DNA from: Streptomyces cathayae | GTDB lineage: Bacteria > Actinomycetota > Actinomycetes > Streptomycetales > Streptomycetaceae | Assembly (NCBI RefSeq): GCF_029760955.1 | Contig: NZ_CP121682.1 | Span: 6,138,001 to 6,202,000, forward strand | Length of the DNA: 64,000 nucleotides | Direction: 5' to 3' | Shown here: piece after piece, positions 42,555-55,576 of the stretch | Numbering within the stretch: position 1 is the first letter of the stretch | How the letters are laid out: each line of letters opens with the position of its first letter | Translations under genes and position numbers: made by a program | Notes under the pieces: model-generated | Seen by the model: only the letters and a program-made list of their open reading frames with translations | Told to the model about the DNA's origin: nothing | Database searches by the model: none

Positions 42555-43924
42555 GACGTCCGGCACCTCTCCACGAACCGACGGGCGACACCGGGTTCGG
42601 ACGCCCAGTGCGTGTGCAGATAACTCGCGTGCACACCTCGCTGTACAAAACCCTCGACGCGCGGTTCAGGGGACCGCACACCCCACGCGGGCGCGTCCCC
42701 CGCCCCCGGCTCCACGACCGTGCGGTGGAACTCGTGACCCCGCATCCGCGTCCCGGCCCCGGCCAGCGCACTGTCGGACACGGCCACGGCGTCCCGGTAG
42801 CCCAGGGCCAGCCGCTCGCTCATCCGCGCGGAGGCGTCCAGCACCCCGCACATGGGCAGCCCGTCCAGCTCCCGGCACAGATACAGCAGCCCCGCACACT
42901 CGGCGGCGACCGGCGCACCGCTCAGCGCCAGCTCGGCAACGGCCTTGCGCAACGCCTCGTTGGCGGACAGCTCCGCGGCGTACACCTCGGGAAACCCGCC
43001 ACCGATCACCAACCCGCCGGTTCCGTCGGGCAGTTCCTCGTCCCGCAGGGGATCGAAGACGACGACCTCGGCCCCGGCGGCGGCGAGCAACTCGGAGTGC
43101 TCGGCATAGGAGAACGTGAACGCGGCCCCACCGGCCACGGCGACCCGAATCAGCGGGTCCCCGGGTGCAGCCACCTGGGTCGAGGAACCCAAGACCTCGG
43201 CCGCGTCCCACGCGGCACACGGCAACGCACCCGCACCCCGCGCCAGCCCGACCAATGCCTCGAGATCGCACCCCGCCTCCACCTGCGCGGCCATCGCCGC
43301 GACCGCCCCGACCGCCGCGGCCCCCCGCTCGGCGACCGGCACCAGCCCCAGATGCCGCGACGGCGTCTCGACCTGCGCGGCCCGCCGCAGCACACCCAGC
43401 ACGGGCACGCCGACGGAGTCCAGCGCCTCCCGCAGCAACGCCTCGTGCCGGTCCGACGCGACCTTGTTCAGGATCACGCCCCCGACCCGTACCTCCGGAT
43501 CCCACGTCACGAAGCCGTGCACCAGCGCCGCCACCGACCGCGACTGCGACGACGCGTCCACGACCAGCACCACCGGCGCCCGCAGCAGCTTCGCCACCTG
43601 CGCCGTGGACGCCAGCTCCCCTTCCCCCGCGGCCCCGTCGTACAGCCCCATCACGCCCTCGACGACCGCGATGTCGCACCCGCGCGACCCGTGCGCGAGC
43701 AGGGGACCGACCAGCTCCGGACCGCACAGGTACGCGTCGAGGTTGCGCCCCGCCCGTCCCGTGGCCAGCGCGTGGTACCCGGGGTCGATGTAGTCCGGCC
43801 CGACCTTGTGCGGGGACACCGCGAGCCCCCGCGCGGTGAGCGCGGCCATCAACCCCGTGGCGACGGTGGTCTTGCCGCTGCCCGAAGAGGGCGCGGCAAT
43901 CACCAACCGGGGCACGGAGGTCAC
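42551..43924 (-). CDS. cobB: cobyrinate/hydrogenobyrinate a,c-diamide synthase
   Basis: 457 residues. N-terminal P-loop dethiobiotin-synthetase-like domain (VIAAPSSGSGKTTVATGLMAAL) and C-terminal triad/Cys glutamine amidotransferase domain (GGLVIGGGFPEVYAAELSAN; nucleophile in VAAECAGLLYLCREL; final His region HASYLHTHW). ATP- and glutamine-dependent amidation of the a and c side chains. GTG start overlaps the cobO stop by 4 bp. Confidence 0.94.
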   Translation of the reverse strand: MTSVPRLVIAAPSSGSGKTTVATGLMAALTARGLAVSPHKVGPDYIDPGYHALATGRAGRNLDAYLCGPELVGPLLAHGSRGCDIAVVEGVMGLYDGAAGEGELASTAQVAKLLRAPVVLVVDASSQSRSVAALVHGFVTWDPEVRVGGVILNKVASDRHEALLREALDSVGVPVLGVLRRAAQVETPSRHLGLVPVAERGAAAVGAVAAMAAQVEAGCDLEALVGLARGAGALPCAAWDAAEVLGSSTQVAAPGDPLIRVAVAGGAAFTFSYAEHSELLAAAGAEVVVFDPLRDEELPDGTGGLVIGGGFPEVYAAELSANEALRKAVAELALSGAPVAAECAGLLYLCRELDGLPMCGVLDASARMSERLALGYRDAVAVSDSALAGAGTRMRGHEFHRTVVEPGAGDAPAWGVRSPEPRVEGFVQRGVHASYLHTHWASEPGVARRFVERCRTS

Positions 43925-44520
43925 CACTCGATGCCCCTCTGCCCCTTCTGCCCGGCGTCCATCGGGTGCTTGACCTTGGACATGTCGGTCACCAGGTCGG
44001 CGAACTCCACGAGCTCGTCGGGCGCGTTCCGCCCGGTGATCACCACATGCTGCGTCCCCGGCCGGTCCCGCAGCACCGACACGACCTCGTCGGTGTCGAT
44101 CCACCCCCAGTGCATCGGGTACGCGAACTCGTCCAGCACGTACAGCTTGTACGTCTCGGCGGCCAGGTCGCGCCTGACCTGTTCCCAGCCCTCGCGGGCC
44201 TTCTCCTCGTTGTCCATCTGCGCGTCCCGCTGGACCCAGGACCAGCCCTCACCCATCTTGTGCCAGTCGACGGTCCCGCCCTCGCCGGAAGCACCGAGCA
44301 CCCGCAGCGCGTTCTCCTCGCCGACCTTCCACTTCGCCGACTTGACGAACTGGAACACCCCGATCGGCCACCCCTGGTTCCAGGCCCGCAGTGCCAGCCC
44401 GAACGCGGCGGTCGACTTGCCCTTGCCGATCCCCGTGTGCACCACGACCAGCGGCCGGTTGCGTCGCTGACGCGTCGTCAGCCCGTCGTCCGGCACCACA
44501 CTCGGCTGCCCCTTCGGCAT
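43921..44520 (-). CDS. cobO: cob(I)yrinic acid a,c-diamide adenosyltransferase
   Basis: 199 residues. CobA/CobO-type (not PduO): P-loop VVHTGIGKGKSTAAFGLALRAWNQ, then KLYVLDEFAYPMHWGWIDTDEVV and HVVITGRNAPDELVEFADLVTDM. It attaches the 5'-deoxyadenosyl ligand to Co(I). Start overlaps the chlID stop as TAATG. Confidence 0.95.
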   Translation of the reverse strand: MPKGQPSVVPDDGLTTRQRRNRPLVVVHTGIGKGKSTAAFGLALRAWNQGWPIGVFQFVKSAKWKVGEENALRVLGASGEGGTVDWHKMGEGWSWVQRDAQMDNEEKAREGWEQVRRDLAAETYKLYVLDEFAYPMHWGWIDTDEVVSVLRDRPGTQHVVITGRNAPDELVEFADLVTDMSKVKHPMDAGQKGQRGIEW

Positions 44521-46528
44521 TACGCGGCCCTCCTCGAAGTCCCCTGTTGTACGTCCCTGACCAGACCGGCGATCGAGTCCGCCCGCAACTCGTCCAGCGT
44601 CACCGCCGTACCGCCCAGCTCACCCGCGAGCTGCCCGGCGAGCCCCAGCCGCACCGGCCCCGACTCGCAGTCCACGACCACCGACGCGGTCCCGTCGGCG
44701 GCGAACAGCCGCGCCGCCCGCCCCGCGAGGGCGACCGGTTCCGGACCGCCGGTGGCCCGGCCATCCGTCACCACGACCACCAGCGGCCGTCGCGCCGGGT
44801 CCCGCAACCGCTCCACCCGCAGCACGTCGTGCGCCTTGAGCAGCCCCGCCGCCAGCGGCGTACGCCCACCCGTCGGCAGCGACTCCAGCCGGGCCGCCGC
44901 CGCGTCCACCGACGAGGTCGGCGGCAGCGCCACCTCGGCGGCCGATCCCCGGAAGGTGACCAGCCCCACCTTGTCCCGCCGCTGGTAGGCGTCCAGGAGC
45001 AGCGACAGCACGGCGCCCTTCACGGCGCTCATCCGCTGCCGCGCCGCCATCGACCCCGAGGCGTCCACGACGAACAACACGAGGTTCGACTCGCGTCCCT
45101 CACGCGTGGCCTGCCGCAGATCGTCCCGCCGGACCACCAGCCCGGGCCCCGACCGGCCCCGGGCCCGCTGATGCGGGGCCGCCGCCTGCACGGTCGCCGA
45201 GAGGTGCAACTTGGTCAGCGTTCCCTGCGGCCGCCGGGCCCCGGTGGTCCGCCCCTGCTCGGTCCGGGCGCGGGAACGCCGTCCGGCGGCTCCCTGACCG
45301 ATGCCCGGCACGTTCAGCACCTTCGTCCGGAACGGTTCCGCGGCCCGTACGGCGGACTGCTCCCCGGCGCCGGGTCCCGCCTGCGGCTCCCCGCTCTCAC
45401 CGGTTTCGGGCCGGGCAGCGGTGTCGCCATCGCCCTGAGGGCCCTCATCGGGCGCCGGCTGCCCACCCGGACCACCGTCCGGTCCCGGGTCGGGATCGTC
45501 GTCGCCCCCGTCCTCACCAGGCCCGCCGAACTCCTCCAGCGTCTCGTCGAGCTTGTCCTCGTCGAGTCCGGGTGCGTCGAACGGCGAACGACGCCTGCGG
45601 TGCGGCAGCGCCAGCAGCGCGGCCTGCCGCACGTCCTCGGCGAGCACATCGGTGCGCCCCGCCCAAGCCGCCAGCGCGGTCGCGGTCCGCGCCATCACGA
45701 TGTCGGCCCGCATGCCGTCCACCTCGAAAGCCGCGCAGGTCGCGGCGATCTGCCGCAGCGCCCCGTCACCGAGGTGCACCGAGGGCAGCAGCTTCCGCGC
45801 CGCCGCGATCCGCGCCCGCACGGCGGCCTCCTCGTCGGCCCAGCGTGCGGCGAAGCCGGCCGGGTCGTCGTCGTACGCCAGCCGCCGCCGGACGACCTCC
45901 ACCCGCTGATCGGGCTCCCGCGAGGCGGACACCTCCACGGTGAGCCCGAAACGGTCCAACAGCTGGGGTCGCAACTCGCCTTCTTCGGGGTTCATGGTCC
46001 CGACGAGCAGGAAACGCGCCGCGTGCCGCACGGAGACACCCTCGCGCTCGACGTACGAGGCACCCATGGCGGCGGCGTCGAGCAGGAGGTCGACGAGGTG
46101 GTCATGCAGGAGATTGACCTCGTCGACGTAGAGGATCCCGCGGTGCGCGTCGGCCAGCAGACCCGGCTCGAACGCCTTCACACCCTCCGCGAGCGCCCGC
46201 TCGATGTCGAGCGCACCCACCAGCCGGTCCTCGGAGGCACCGACGGGCAGCTCGACCATCCGCGCCGACCGCGACTCGAATGCCCCCGGCTCGTGCGGCC
46301 CGTCCGGGCACGCGGGGTCGGGGGAGCCGGGGGTGCAGGAGAAACGGCACCCGGAGACGACGTCCAGCTCCGGCAGCAGTGCGGAAAGGGCGCGCACGGC
46401 GGTGGACTTGGCGGTCCCTTTCTCCCCACGGACCAGTACGCCACCGACCTGCGGTGACACCGCGTTGAGCAGCAGCGCGAGCCGTAGGTCGTCCTGCCCG
46501 ACAACGGCCGTGAACGGGAACGGGGTGG

Positions 46529-46532
<4 letters not shown>
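44520..46532 (-). CDS. ChlI/ChlD-like AAA+/VWA chelatase subunit
   Basis: 670 residues. An N-terminal AAA+ ATPase ([36 protein letters not shown]alker [21 protein letters not shown]alker B) is followed by an acidic/Gly/Pro linker (about 360-440) and a C-terminal von Willebrand A domain with MIDAS motif [18 protein letters not shown]. It fuses BchI- and BchD-type parts and probably serves as the ATPase motor for CobN in aerobic cobalt insertion, in place of CobS/CobT. It overlaps cobN by 4 bp. Confidence 0.88.
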
Positions 46533-50196
<3,664 letters not shown>

Positions 50197-50200
<4 letters not shown>

Positions 50201-51732
50201 GCGGGTGCTCCCGGTGGAATGAAAGGCAGTCCTTGCGGCGCGCCCGACTCGATGAGCCGCCAGAGCGCGTCCGTGTCCGCGTGCTGTTCGATCAGGTCGC
50301 CGAGCCGGTCGAGCTGCTCCTCGCGCAGCGCGGCGAAGGAGGTGTCGGGGGCCGGCACGAAACGGCGCCCCGCGGCGGCGGCCACCTCGCGCAGGAAGGC
50401 CCGGCGGAAGCCGTCGGACTCCAGTGAGCCGTGCCAGTGCGTGCCCCAGGTCTGGCCGACCCGGCAGCCGTCCAGGCCGTGTCCACTGTCATCGGAGAGG
50501 AACGCCGTGCCTCCCCGTACGTCGGCGACCCCGTGGTGGATCTCGTACCCCTCGACCCGCTCGCCGAGGGCTTCCCCGGTGGGCCGGGTCAGCGTCTTCT
50601 CCCGCGCGAACCGCACCCGTACGGGCAGCAGTCCGAGCCCGTCGACGTGCCCCGCGCGGCTTTCGACCTCGTCCTCGATGTGTTCGCCGAGGATCTGGTA
50701 ACCCCCGCAGATCCCCAGCACGGGCCGCCCTTCGGCGGCCCGCCGCCGCAGGGCGGCCGCCAGCCCCCGCTCGTGCAGCCACTGAAGGGCCCGCACGGTT
50801 CCGCGGGTTCCGGGCAGGACGACGAGGTCGGCGTCGGCCAGTTCCTCGGGCCGGTCCACGAACCGCACGACGACGCCCGGTTCGGCGGCCAGCGCGTCCA
50901 CGTCCGTGAAGTTGGACATCAGCGGCACCGCGCACACGGCGACCCGCAGCACGTCCTCGCCGACCGGCGGGGCGACGGCCGACTCCCGCACGGCGCCGCG
51001 CAGGGACACCGCCAACCCGTCCTCCTCGTCGATACCGAGCCCGTGCCGGAAGGGCAGCACGCCGTACGTGTGCCGCCCGGTCAGGCCGTGCAGCATGTCG
51101 AGGCCCGGCTCCAGCAACGACACGTCGCCCCGGAACTTGTTCACCAGGAACCCGGCGACCAGCGCCTGGTCCTCGGGGGAGAGCAGGGCGACGGTGCCGA
51201 AGAAGGAGGCGAAGACGCCGCCGCGATCGATGTCGCCGACGACGAGGACGGGGAGCCCGGCGTTCCTGGCGATCCCCATGTTCACGATGTCGGTGCGCCG
51301 CAGGTTGATCTCGGCCGGGCTGCCGGCCCCCTCACAGATCACCGCGTCATACGTGCCCCGCAACTGCGCGAGGCAGTCCAGCACCGTGCCCAGCAGTTGC
51401 TGTTGCCGCCCGCCGTGGTAGCCGCGCGCGCTCATCTCGCCGACCGCCTTGCCCAGCAGCACCACCTGGCTGCTCCGCTCCCCGCCCGGCTTGAGCAGCA
51501 CGGGGTTCATCAGCGCGGTCGGCTCGACCCGGCAGGCCTGGGCCTGCATGGCCTGCGCCCGCCCGATCTCGGCGCCCTCGCGGGTCACGAACGAGTTCAG
51601 CGACATGTTCTGTGCCTTGAACGGCGCGACCTTGACGCCCTGCCGTACCAGCCACCGGCAGATCCCGGCGGTCACCACGCTCTTGCCGGCGTCCGAGGTG
51701 GTACCGGCGACCAGCAGACCCCCACCGCTCAT
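50197..51732 (-). CDS. cobQ: cobyric acid synthase
   Basis: 511 residues. An N-terminal P-loop amidoligase domain (LLVAGTTSDAGKSVVTAGICRWLVRQGVKVAPFKAQNMSLNSFV) is followed by a C-terminal glutaminase domain with nucleophile Cys in PVLGICGGYQILGEHI and a late GTHWHGSLESDGFRRAFL. It amidates the b, d, e and g side chains. The ATG at 51732 overlaps the cobD stop by 4 bp. Confidence 0.95.
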
Positions 51733-52709
51733 GACCTGTGTCCCTTCCCTGCGATCCGTGCGGCGGCGATCCGCGTACCGGCGATCCGCGCGGCGGCACC
51801 GACGCCGAGCGTCAGCCAGCCGACGCGCCGTGAGAGCCGTACCGCCCGGTCGATGTCCGCCACGGCCACGGGACGGCCGGTGCCGTTGAGGACGGGCCGG
51901 TGTTCGACCCGTCCGGCGTAGGACAGTGTTCCGCCGAGCCGCACGCCGAGCGCGCCCGCGAAGGAGGCCTCCACGGGGCCGGCGTTGGGGCTGGGGTGCT
52001 TCGCGGCATCCGCGCGCCACGCCCGCAGGGCGCCCTGCGGGTCCGGTCCGGCGACCGCGGCGAGTACGGCGGTCAGCCGCGCCCCGGGCCACCCGGCGAC
52101 GTCGTCGAGGCGGGCGGAGGCCCAGCCGTAGCGCCGGTGACGGGGCGACTTGTGGCCGACCATGGCGTCCAGGGTGTTGACGGCCCGGAACCCGAGCAGT
52201 CCCGGCACCCCGGCGACGGCGCCCCACACCAGGGCGCCCACCACGGCGTCGGAGGTGTTCTCGGCGACGGACTCCACCACCGCGCGGGCGATCCCGTCGG
52301 CGTCCAGCGCCTGCGGGTCCCGCCCGCACAGGTGCGGCAGCCGGGCCCGCGCCGCCTCGAGGCCCTCGGTGGTCCCGGTCTCCAGGGACCGTCCGATGGC
52401 ACGGGCTTCCCGGGCCAGCGACGTCCCGCCGACGACGGCCCAGGTGGCGGCGCCGGTCAGGGCGACCGAGGCGGCGGGGGAGGACCGTACGCACCGGGCG
52501 GCAAGGCTCCCCAGCGCGACGGCACCGCCGACGCAGACGGCGGTGTGCAACGCGCCCCGGCCGCGGTCGTCCCGCCACAGCATCCGTTCCACGGCAGCCG
52601 CGGCCCGCCCGAAAGCGGCGACCGGATGTCCCCGGCGGGGATCGCCGAGGAGCAGGTCGCCGAGGAGGCCGGCGGCGGCGCCGTACGCGAACTCGCGATC
52701 GGCACCCAT
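51729..52709 (-). CDS. cobD: adenosylcobinamide-phosphate synthase
   Basis: 326 residues. CbiB/CobD integral membrane protein attaching aminopropanol (phosphate) to the f side chain: FAYGAAAGLLGDLLLGDPRRGHPVAAFGR start, DADGIARAVVESVAENTSDAVVGALVWGAVAG, and VNTLDAMVGHKSPRHRRYGWASARLDD. First gene of the operon, about 130 nt downstream of the B12 riboswitch. The reading frame stays open back through the riboswitch, but ATG 52709 fits the family start. Confidence 0.93.
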   Translation of the reverse strand: MGADREFAYGAAAGLLGDLLLGDPRRGHPVAAFGRAAAAVERMLWRDDRGRGALHTAVCVGGAVALGSLAARCVRSSPAASVALTGAATWAVVGGTSLAREARAIGRSLETGTTEGLEAARARLPHLCGRDPQALDADGIARAVVESVAENTSDAVVGALVWGAVAGVPGLLGFRAVNTLDAMVGHKSPRHRRYGWASARLDDVAGWPGARLTAVLAAVAGPDPQGALRAWRADAAKHPSPNAGPVEASFAGALGVRLGGTLSYAGRVEHRPVLNGTGRPVAVADIDRAVRLSRRVGWLTLGVGAAARIAGTRIAAARIAGKGHRS

Positions 52710-52835
52710 GGGTTCAGCCGGTGGGGGATCCGGTGGACAGGTCCGCCCCGAGTCGGGGGGGAACGTCGCTGGTCGACCTCGACGGGCAGCCGGGCATGGC
52801 GATATGTCCTCACTCAGGGTGTCCACGCCCTGGTT

Positions 52836-52980
52836 CGACGAGACCGGCGGTGAGAGTTCCTGGCTCCCGGGGTGTTCACCCCGGTGACAGTGGCGGGACC
52901 GCGCCGGACTTCCACCGGCTTCCTCTCCTGCCGCCGCATTGGCATCCGGCAGTCCACCACGGTCCGGAAGAACCGTCAAC
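52836..52980 (-). ncRNA. cobalamin (AdoCbl) riboswitch
   Basis: Read on the minus strand, the leader contains the conserved core AAGCCGGTG-GAAGTCCGGC, the GCGGTCCCGCCACTGT segment (GCCACTG at 52894-52888) and the B12 box GGGAGCCAGGAACTCTC (around 52869-52853), in the right order and spacing. It lies directly upstream of cobD and should repress the 17-kb cobD-cobC operon when adenosylcobalamin is abundant. The expression platform is probably the 130 nt between the aptamer and the cobD start. Confidence 0.93.
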
Positions 52981-53047
52981 CTGCCTTTGACCTGCGAGGC
53001 TGAAGTGTGCTGAGACCCACAGAGGGGTTCGGGTGGGGGGAACGCGA

Positions 53048-53084
53048 ACGGGCGGTGCGGGGCGTGAAGCCCCGCACCGCCCGT
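53048..53084 (-). terminator. strong hairpin after the pit operon
   Basis: Perfect 16-bp stem (53048-53063 / 53069-53084), 5-nt GTGAA loop, 20 bp past the small membrane protein stop on the minus strand. Confidence 0.88.
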
Positions 53085-53103
53085 CGGACGGAGACGACCT
53101 TGA

Positions 53104-53325
53104 TCAGGCCATGATCAGATAGATCCCGTACGCCACCGCCGCCGTGCAGGCCGCGAAGCAGGCGTAGGCGCCGGCGACCGCCAGGGCCGCGGACTGGCCC
53201 TGGGCCACGGCCTGCTCATGGCGGGACAGGCCGACGATGCCGAGGGTGAACAGGGCCACCAGAGCCACGGTGACCACGAGGCTGACGCCGAAGACGGAAC
53301 CGAGGGCCGCCCAGTCGATCTGCAT
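53104..53325 (-). CDS. small membrane protein in pit operon
   Basis: 73 residues with two hydrophobic helices (SVFGVSLVVTVALVALFTLGIVGL and AALAVAGAYACFAACTAAVAYGIYLI) joined by a short polar loop SRHEQAVAQGQS. No known domain. It lies 31 bp downstream of the phosphate transporter gene and before a shared terminator, so it is co-transcribed; an accessory role in phosphate transport is inference. Confidence 0.8.
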   Translation of the reverse strand: MQIDWAALGSVFGVSLVVTVALVALFTLGIVGLSRHEQAVAQGQSAALAVAGAYACFAACTAAVAYGIYLIMA

Positions 53326-53356
53326 GGTGCTCTTCTTCCTTCGTGCCGGGGCGCGG

Positions 53357-54604
53357 TCAGACGGTGGTCTTGGCGGGCGGGTCGGCGGCGGCCGGGGCCG
53401 GGATGGTGGCCGAGAGCTCGCCGGCCGGGGGCGGGGTCACCGCGGCCATGGCGGCGGTCACCACGCCGGCCGACTCCTCGGCGGCGGCTGAACCGTCGGC
53501 CTCATCGTGGCCGTTGACGTTGGTGTGGTCGATGACCTCCCGCCGGGAGATCTTCCAGATCGCCGCGCTGGAGGCGACCAGGAAGACGGCGACGACGGCG
53601 GTGCCCCAGCTGCCGGCTCGGCAGACCAGTTCGGCGATGGCCCCGACCAGGGCCGCCGCCGGCAGCGTCAGACCCCAGGCGACGAACATCCGGGTGGCCG
53701 TCGACCAGCGGACGACACCGCCCTTGCGGCCCAGGCCCGCACCCATCACGGCACCGGAGACCGAGTGCGTGGTGGAGAGGGAGAAGCCGAGGTGGGAGGA
53801 GGCCAGGATGACCGTCGCGGCGCTGGTCTGGGCGGCGAAGCCCTGCTGCGGCTGGAGGTCCGTCAGGCCCTTGCCCATCGTGCGGATGATGCGCCAGCCG
53901 CCGAGGTAGGTGCCGAGCGCGATGGCGACGCCCGCGGAGACGATGACCCACAGGGGCGGGTCGGAGGCCGGGGCGAGGGCGCCGCCGGCGACCAGGGCCA
54001 GGGTGATGATGCCCATCGTCTTCTGCGCGTCGTTGGTGCCGTGGGCCACGGAGACGAGGCCGGCGGAGGCGATCTGACCCGCCCGGTAGCCCTTCTCGGA
54101 CGCCTTGCCGTCGGCCTTCTTGCCCAGACGGTAGGTCAGCCGCGTGGCGAACATCGCGGCGAGGCCGGCGACCAGCGGCGCGGCGATCGCGGGGATCAGC
54201 ACCTTGGTGACCAGGACGTCGCCGTGCACCGCGCCGAAGCCCGCCGAGGCGACGGTGGCACCGATCAGGCCGCCCATCAGGGCGTGCGAGGAGCTGGACG
54301 GCAGACCGACCAGCCAGGTCAGGAGGTTCCAGAGGATCGCGCCGACCAGTGCGGCGAAGATGACCTCGGGACGGATGCCGGCCTCGTCGACGAGGCCTTT
54401 GGAGATCGTGTTGGCGACCTCCACGGAGAGGAAGGCGCCCACCAGGTTCAGCACGGCGGACATGGCCACCGCGACCTTGGGCTTGAGAGCACCGGTCGAA
54501 ATGGTTGTCGCCATCGCGTTCGCGGTGTCGTGGAAACCGTTCGTGAAATCGAACGCGAGTGCGGTTACCACCACAATCGCGAGGATCAGCGAGAAGCTTT
54601 CCAT
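53357..54604 (-). CDS. pitH2: PiT-family inorganic phosphate transporter (PitH2-like)
   Basis: 415 residues with about ten transmembrane helices and the two inverted PiT signatures: FDFTNGFHDTANAMATTISTGALKP near the N-terminus and VAHGTNDAQKTMGIITLALV in the middle; VGLPSSSSHALMGGLIGA and LSTTHSVSGAVMGAG are the paired helix-bundle motifs. Proton- or cation-coupled phosphate uptake, low affinity. The C-terminus is a long Ala/Pro cytoplasmic tail. A PHO box lies upstream, matching the PhoP-controlled pitH2 of S. coelicolor (established knowledge). Confidence 0.94.
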   Translation of the reverse strand: MESFSLILAIVVVTALAFDFTNGFHDTANAMATTISTGALKPKVAVAMSAVLNLVGAFLSVEVANTISKGLVDEAGIRPEVIFAALVGAILWNLLTWLVGLPSSSSHALMGGLIGATVASAGFGAVHGDVLVTKVLIPAIAAPLVAGLAAMFATRLTYRLGKKADGKASEKGYRAGQIASAGLVSVAHGTNDAQKTMGIITLALVAGGALAPASDPPLWVIVSAGVAIALGTYLGGWRIIRTMGKGLTDLQPQQGFAAQTSAATVILASSHLGFSLSTTHSVSGAVMGAGLGRKGGVVRWSTATRMFVAWGLTLPAAALVGAIAELVCRAGSWGTAVVAVFLVASSAAIWKISRREVIDHTNVNGHDEADGSAAAEESAGVVTAAMAAVTPPPAGELSATIPAPAAADPPAKTTV

Positions 54605-54651
54605 TTACCCAGGCAATCGTTCGAAGTCATTGGCGCGTTGAACGTAGGTAA

Positions 54652-54673
54652 CCTGGGTGAACAGAAGATGAAC
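54652..54673 (-). promoter_or_regulatory. PHO box (PhoP direct-repeat units)
   Basis: On the minus strand, GTTCATCTTCT and GTTCACCCAGG are two abutting 11-nt direct-repeat units that fit the Streptomyces PhoP consensus (G/TTCAYYY). They lie 48-69 bp upstream of the pit start codon. A weaker third unit may follow at 54641-54651. Confidence 0.72.
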
Positions 54674-54846
54674 TGGGATGGGCGCGTGGATGACCGTGGT
54701 GGGTGTTCTCGTTCCATCGGGTGGCCGTACGTCCACCATGACCCATCCGCGCCGGTGCGGCTGAAGGGCTGTGACTCCGTCAGCGGGCGTTCGCGGCCGA
54801 CCGCGGAGCCGTTGAAGAGACCTTCGTCACCCGGCAGGATCACGGC

Positions 54847-55515
54847 ATGACCGAGCAGCGACGTCAGGTGAGTGACGAGGAGGCGCGCGCCTGGACCGGC
54901 CTCGTCGAGGCCGCCCGGCGGACCGTCTCCGACGGACTCGTCGTCGGTACTTCCGGAAACGTCTCGGTGCGGGTCGGTCCGACCGTGCTGGTGACACCGT
55001 CGGGAGTGCCCTACGACCGGCTGACCCCGCACGACGTGACCGGTGTCGACCTCGCCGGCCGCCAGGTCCTCGGCACCCTGGTCCCGACCAGCGAGCTGCC
55101 CATGCACCTCGCGGTGTACCGCACGACCGGCGCCCGCGCCGTGGTGCACACACACGCCGTGCACGCGACGGCGGTCTCCACGCTCGTCGACGAACTCCCG
55201 CTCGTCCACTACATGGCCGCCGCGCTCGGCGGGCCCGTCCGGGTCGCCCCGTACGCGACGTACGGCACCGACGAGCTGGCCGAGCACATGCTGCGTGCCC
55301 TCGACGGCCGCACCGGCTGCCTCCTGAGGAACCACGGCACCCTCACCCACGGCACCACCCTCGACCAGGCCTACGACCGCACCGCCCAGCTGGAGTGGAT
55401 GTGCAGGCTCTGGCTGACCGCCTCGTCCGTCCCGGGCCGCTCCCCGGCCCTCCTGTCGGCCGACCAGCTGGCAGAGGTCACGGACCGCCTGCGGGGCTAC
55501 GGGCAGCGCGGCTGA
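54847..55515 (+). CDS. class II aldolase/adducin-family protein (fuculose-phosphate aldolase-like)
   Basis: 222 residues. Zinc aldolase fold: SGNVSVRVGPTVLVTPSGVPYDRL phosphate-binding region, catalytic Glu in TSELPMHLAVY, zinc histidines in VVHTHAVHATAVS and a further His in LLRNHGTLTHGT. Probably cleaves a deoxy-sugar 1-phosphate or related phosphate to DHAP and an aldehyde; L-fuculose-1-phosphate is the usual annotation but methylthioribulose-phosphate-type substrates are possible. Confidence 0.85.
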   Translation: MTEQRRQVSDEEARAWTGLVEAARRTVSDGLVVGTSGNVSVRVGPTVLVTPSGVPYDRLTPHDVTGVDLAGRQVLGTLVPTSELPMHLAVYRTTGARAVVHTHAVHATAVSTLVDELPLVHYMAAALGGPVRVAPYATYGTDELAEHMLRALDGRTGCLLRNHGTLTHGTTLDQAYDRTAQLEWMCRLWLTASSVPGRSPALLSADQLAEVTDRLRGYGQRG

Positions 55516-55576
55516 GGCGCCGCCCGGGAGGGACGTCCACTGGCCGGGTGGCCGGTCCGCCGGGACACTGGGTTCC

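Noticed and set aside
51729..52979. N-terminally extended CobD starting at 52979
   Set aside because: The extra 90 codons lie over the B12 riboswitch and lack similarity to CobD; the family start is ATG 52709.
54601..54612. CCTGGGTAA shared by the pit and ectA upstream regions as a common regulator site
   Set aside because: Only two short partial matches; the pit copy overlaps the start region and the PHO box explains that promoter better.
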